NCBI RefSeq assembly: GCF_014695775.1
Contig: NZ_JACJOX010000004.1
Span: 1 to 42,031 of the forward strand
Direction: 5' to 3'
Length of the DNA: 42,031 nucleotides
DNA from: Leptolyngbya sp. FACHB-60
GTDB taxonomy: Bacteria; Cyanobacteriota; Cyanobacteriia; Phormidesmidales; Phormidesmidaceae
In this document: positions 41,919-42,031 of the stretch, in pieces
How the letters are laid out: each line of letters opens with the position of its first letter
Numbering within the stretch: the stretch's first letter is position 1
The notes under the pieces: generated by a model
What the model was told of the DNA's origin: nothing
What the model saw: only the letters and a program-made list of their open reading frames with translations
Databases searched by the model: none
Made by a program: the position numbers and the translations under genes

Positions 41919-42031
41919 TATAGCGATCCGTATAAGGGTTCGGTCAGGCAAAATGACAGGATATCGAGAGGAGTATTGTGATGCCAGCTCCCTACAGCCT
42001 TGACCTGCGCCAGAAAGCGATTGCCGCGATT
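41919..42031 (+). mobile_element. Left end of a second IS630-type element (cut by window edge)
   Basis: Begins TATAGCGATCC directly after the SulP hairpin and runs out of the window. The first TATAGC matches the ends of the IS630 element at 1332-2288, but the rest of the terminal region differs, so it is a different family member. A transposase N-terminus starts 62 nt in. The right end is not visible, so completeness is unknown. Confidence 0.7.
41981..42031 (+). CDS. IS630-family transposase, N-terminal start only
   Basis: Only 17 codons are inside the window: MPAPYSLDLRQKAIAAI. This is the same opening as the IS630 transposase at 1350-2227 (MPKPYSLDLRQKLIDAI). AGGAG lies 9 nt upstream of the ATG. 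The gene would be full length only if the sequence beyond the window continues. Confidence 0.8.
   Translation, partial: MPAPYSLDLRQKAIAAI

Noticed and set aside
1..42031. CRISPR arrays and tRNA genes
   Set aside because: No regularly spaced direct repeats of 20-40 bp and no cloverleaf with a GTTCRA-type T-loop were found in the gaps.

Overview
This window is cyanobacterial chromosome. The evidence is the adjacent, opposed psbN and psbH genes, a CpcT/CpeT bilin lyase, a type III glutamine synthetase behind an NtcA-type promoter, a conserved psbH-tatA-pth block, a DUF4278 gene, and the HIP1 octamer GCGATCGC recurring throughout. Moderately high GC and gene content suggest a filamentous Leptolyngbya/Nodosilinea-like lineage, but that is inference. 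I found no tRNA, rRNA or CRISPR array.

The left third (1-12.8 kb, mostly minus strand) is a surface-polysaccharide locus damaged by mobile DNA. It opens with a decayed ISKra4-type transposase and a complete IS630-type element with a -1 frameshift. The IS630 has cut a glycosyltransferase remnant that also carries an 83-bp MITE-like insertion. Then come an AT-rich trio (hexapeptide acyltransferase, DegT/DnrJ aminotransferase, SDR epimerase/dehydratase) and a wbpA-wbpB-wbpD...wbpE set. That set predicts UDP-GlcNAc conversion to a 2,3-diacetamido-2,3-dideoxy-uronic acid. Decayed DUF29 and Rpn-type genes sit between wbpD and wbpE, a second broken Rpn gene lies upstream of wbpA, and an ABC-2 polysaccharide permease carries a TGA in place of an expected TGG.

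The middle (12.8-28.5 kb) is mostly housekeeping: leuS, cpcT, a VOC protein, a pRiA4b ORF-3-like protein, a threonine aldolase, an Lpt set (lptA, lptB, LptF/G permease), a HEAT-repeat protein, RNase Z, a serine-recombinase relative lacking recognisable catalytic residues, and asnS. About 1.4 kb holding a truncated glycosyltransferase separates lptA from lptB.

The right part (28.5-42 kb) has glnN with a long leader and a canonical NtcA promoter, ybaK, DUF4278, a double-domain PTPS/QueD-like protein, the rpsP-khpA-phoH group, psbN/psbH, tatA, pth, two related PRC-barrel/DUF2382 genes and a SulP anion transporter. The window ends inside a second IS630-type element.

I did not find a clearly new defence or mobile system. 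The strongest leads are the NtcA promoter and 0.5-kb leader of glnN, the doubly interrupted glycosyltransferase, the nonsense-truncated permease, the recombinase without a nucleophile, and the DUF2382 pair.
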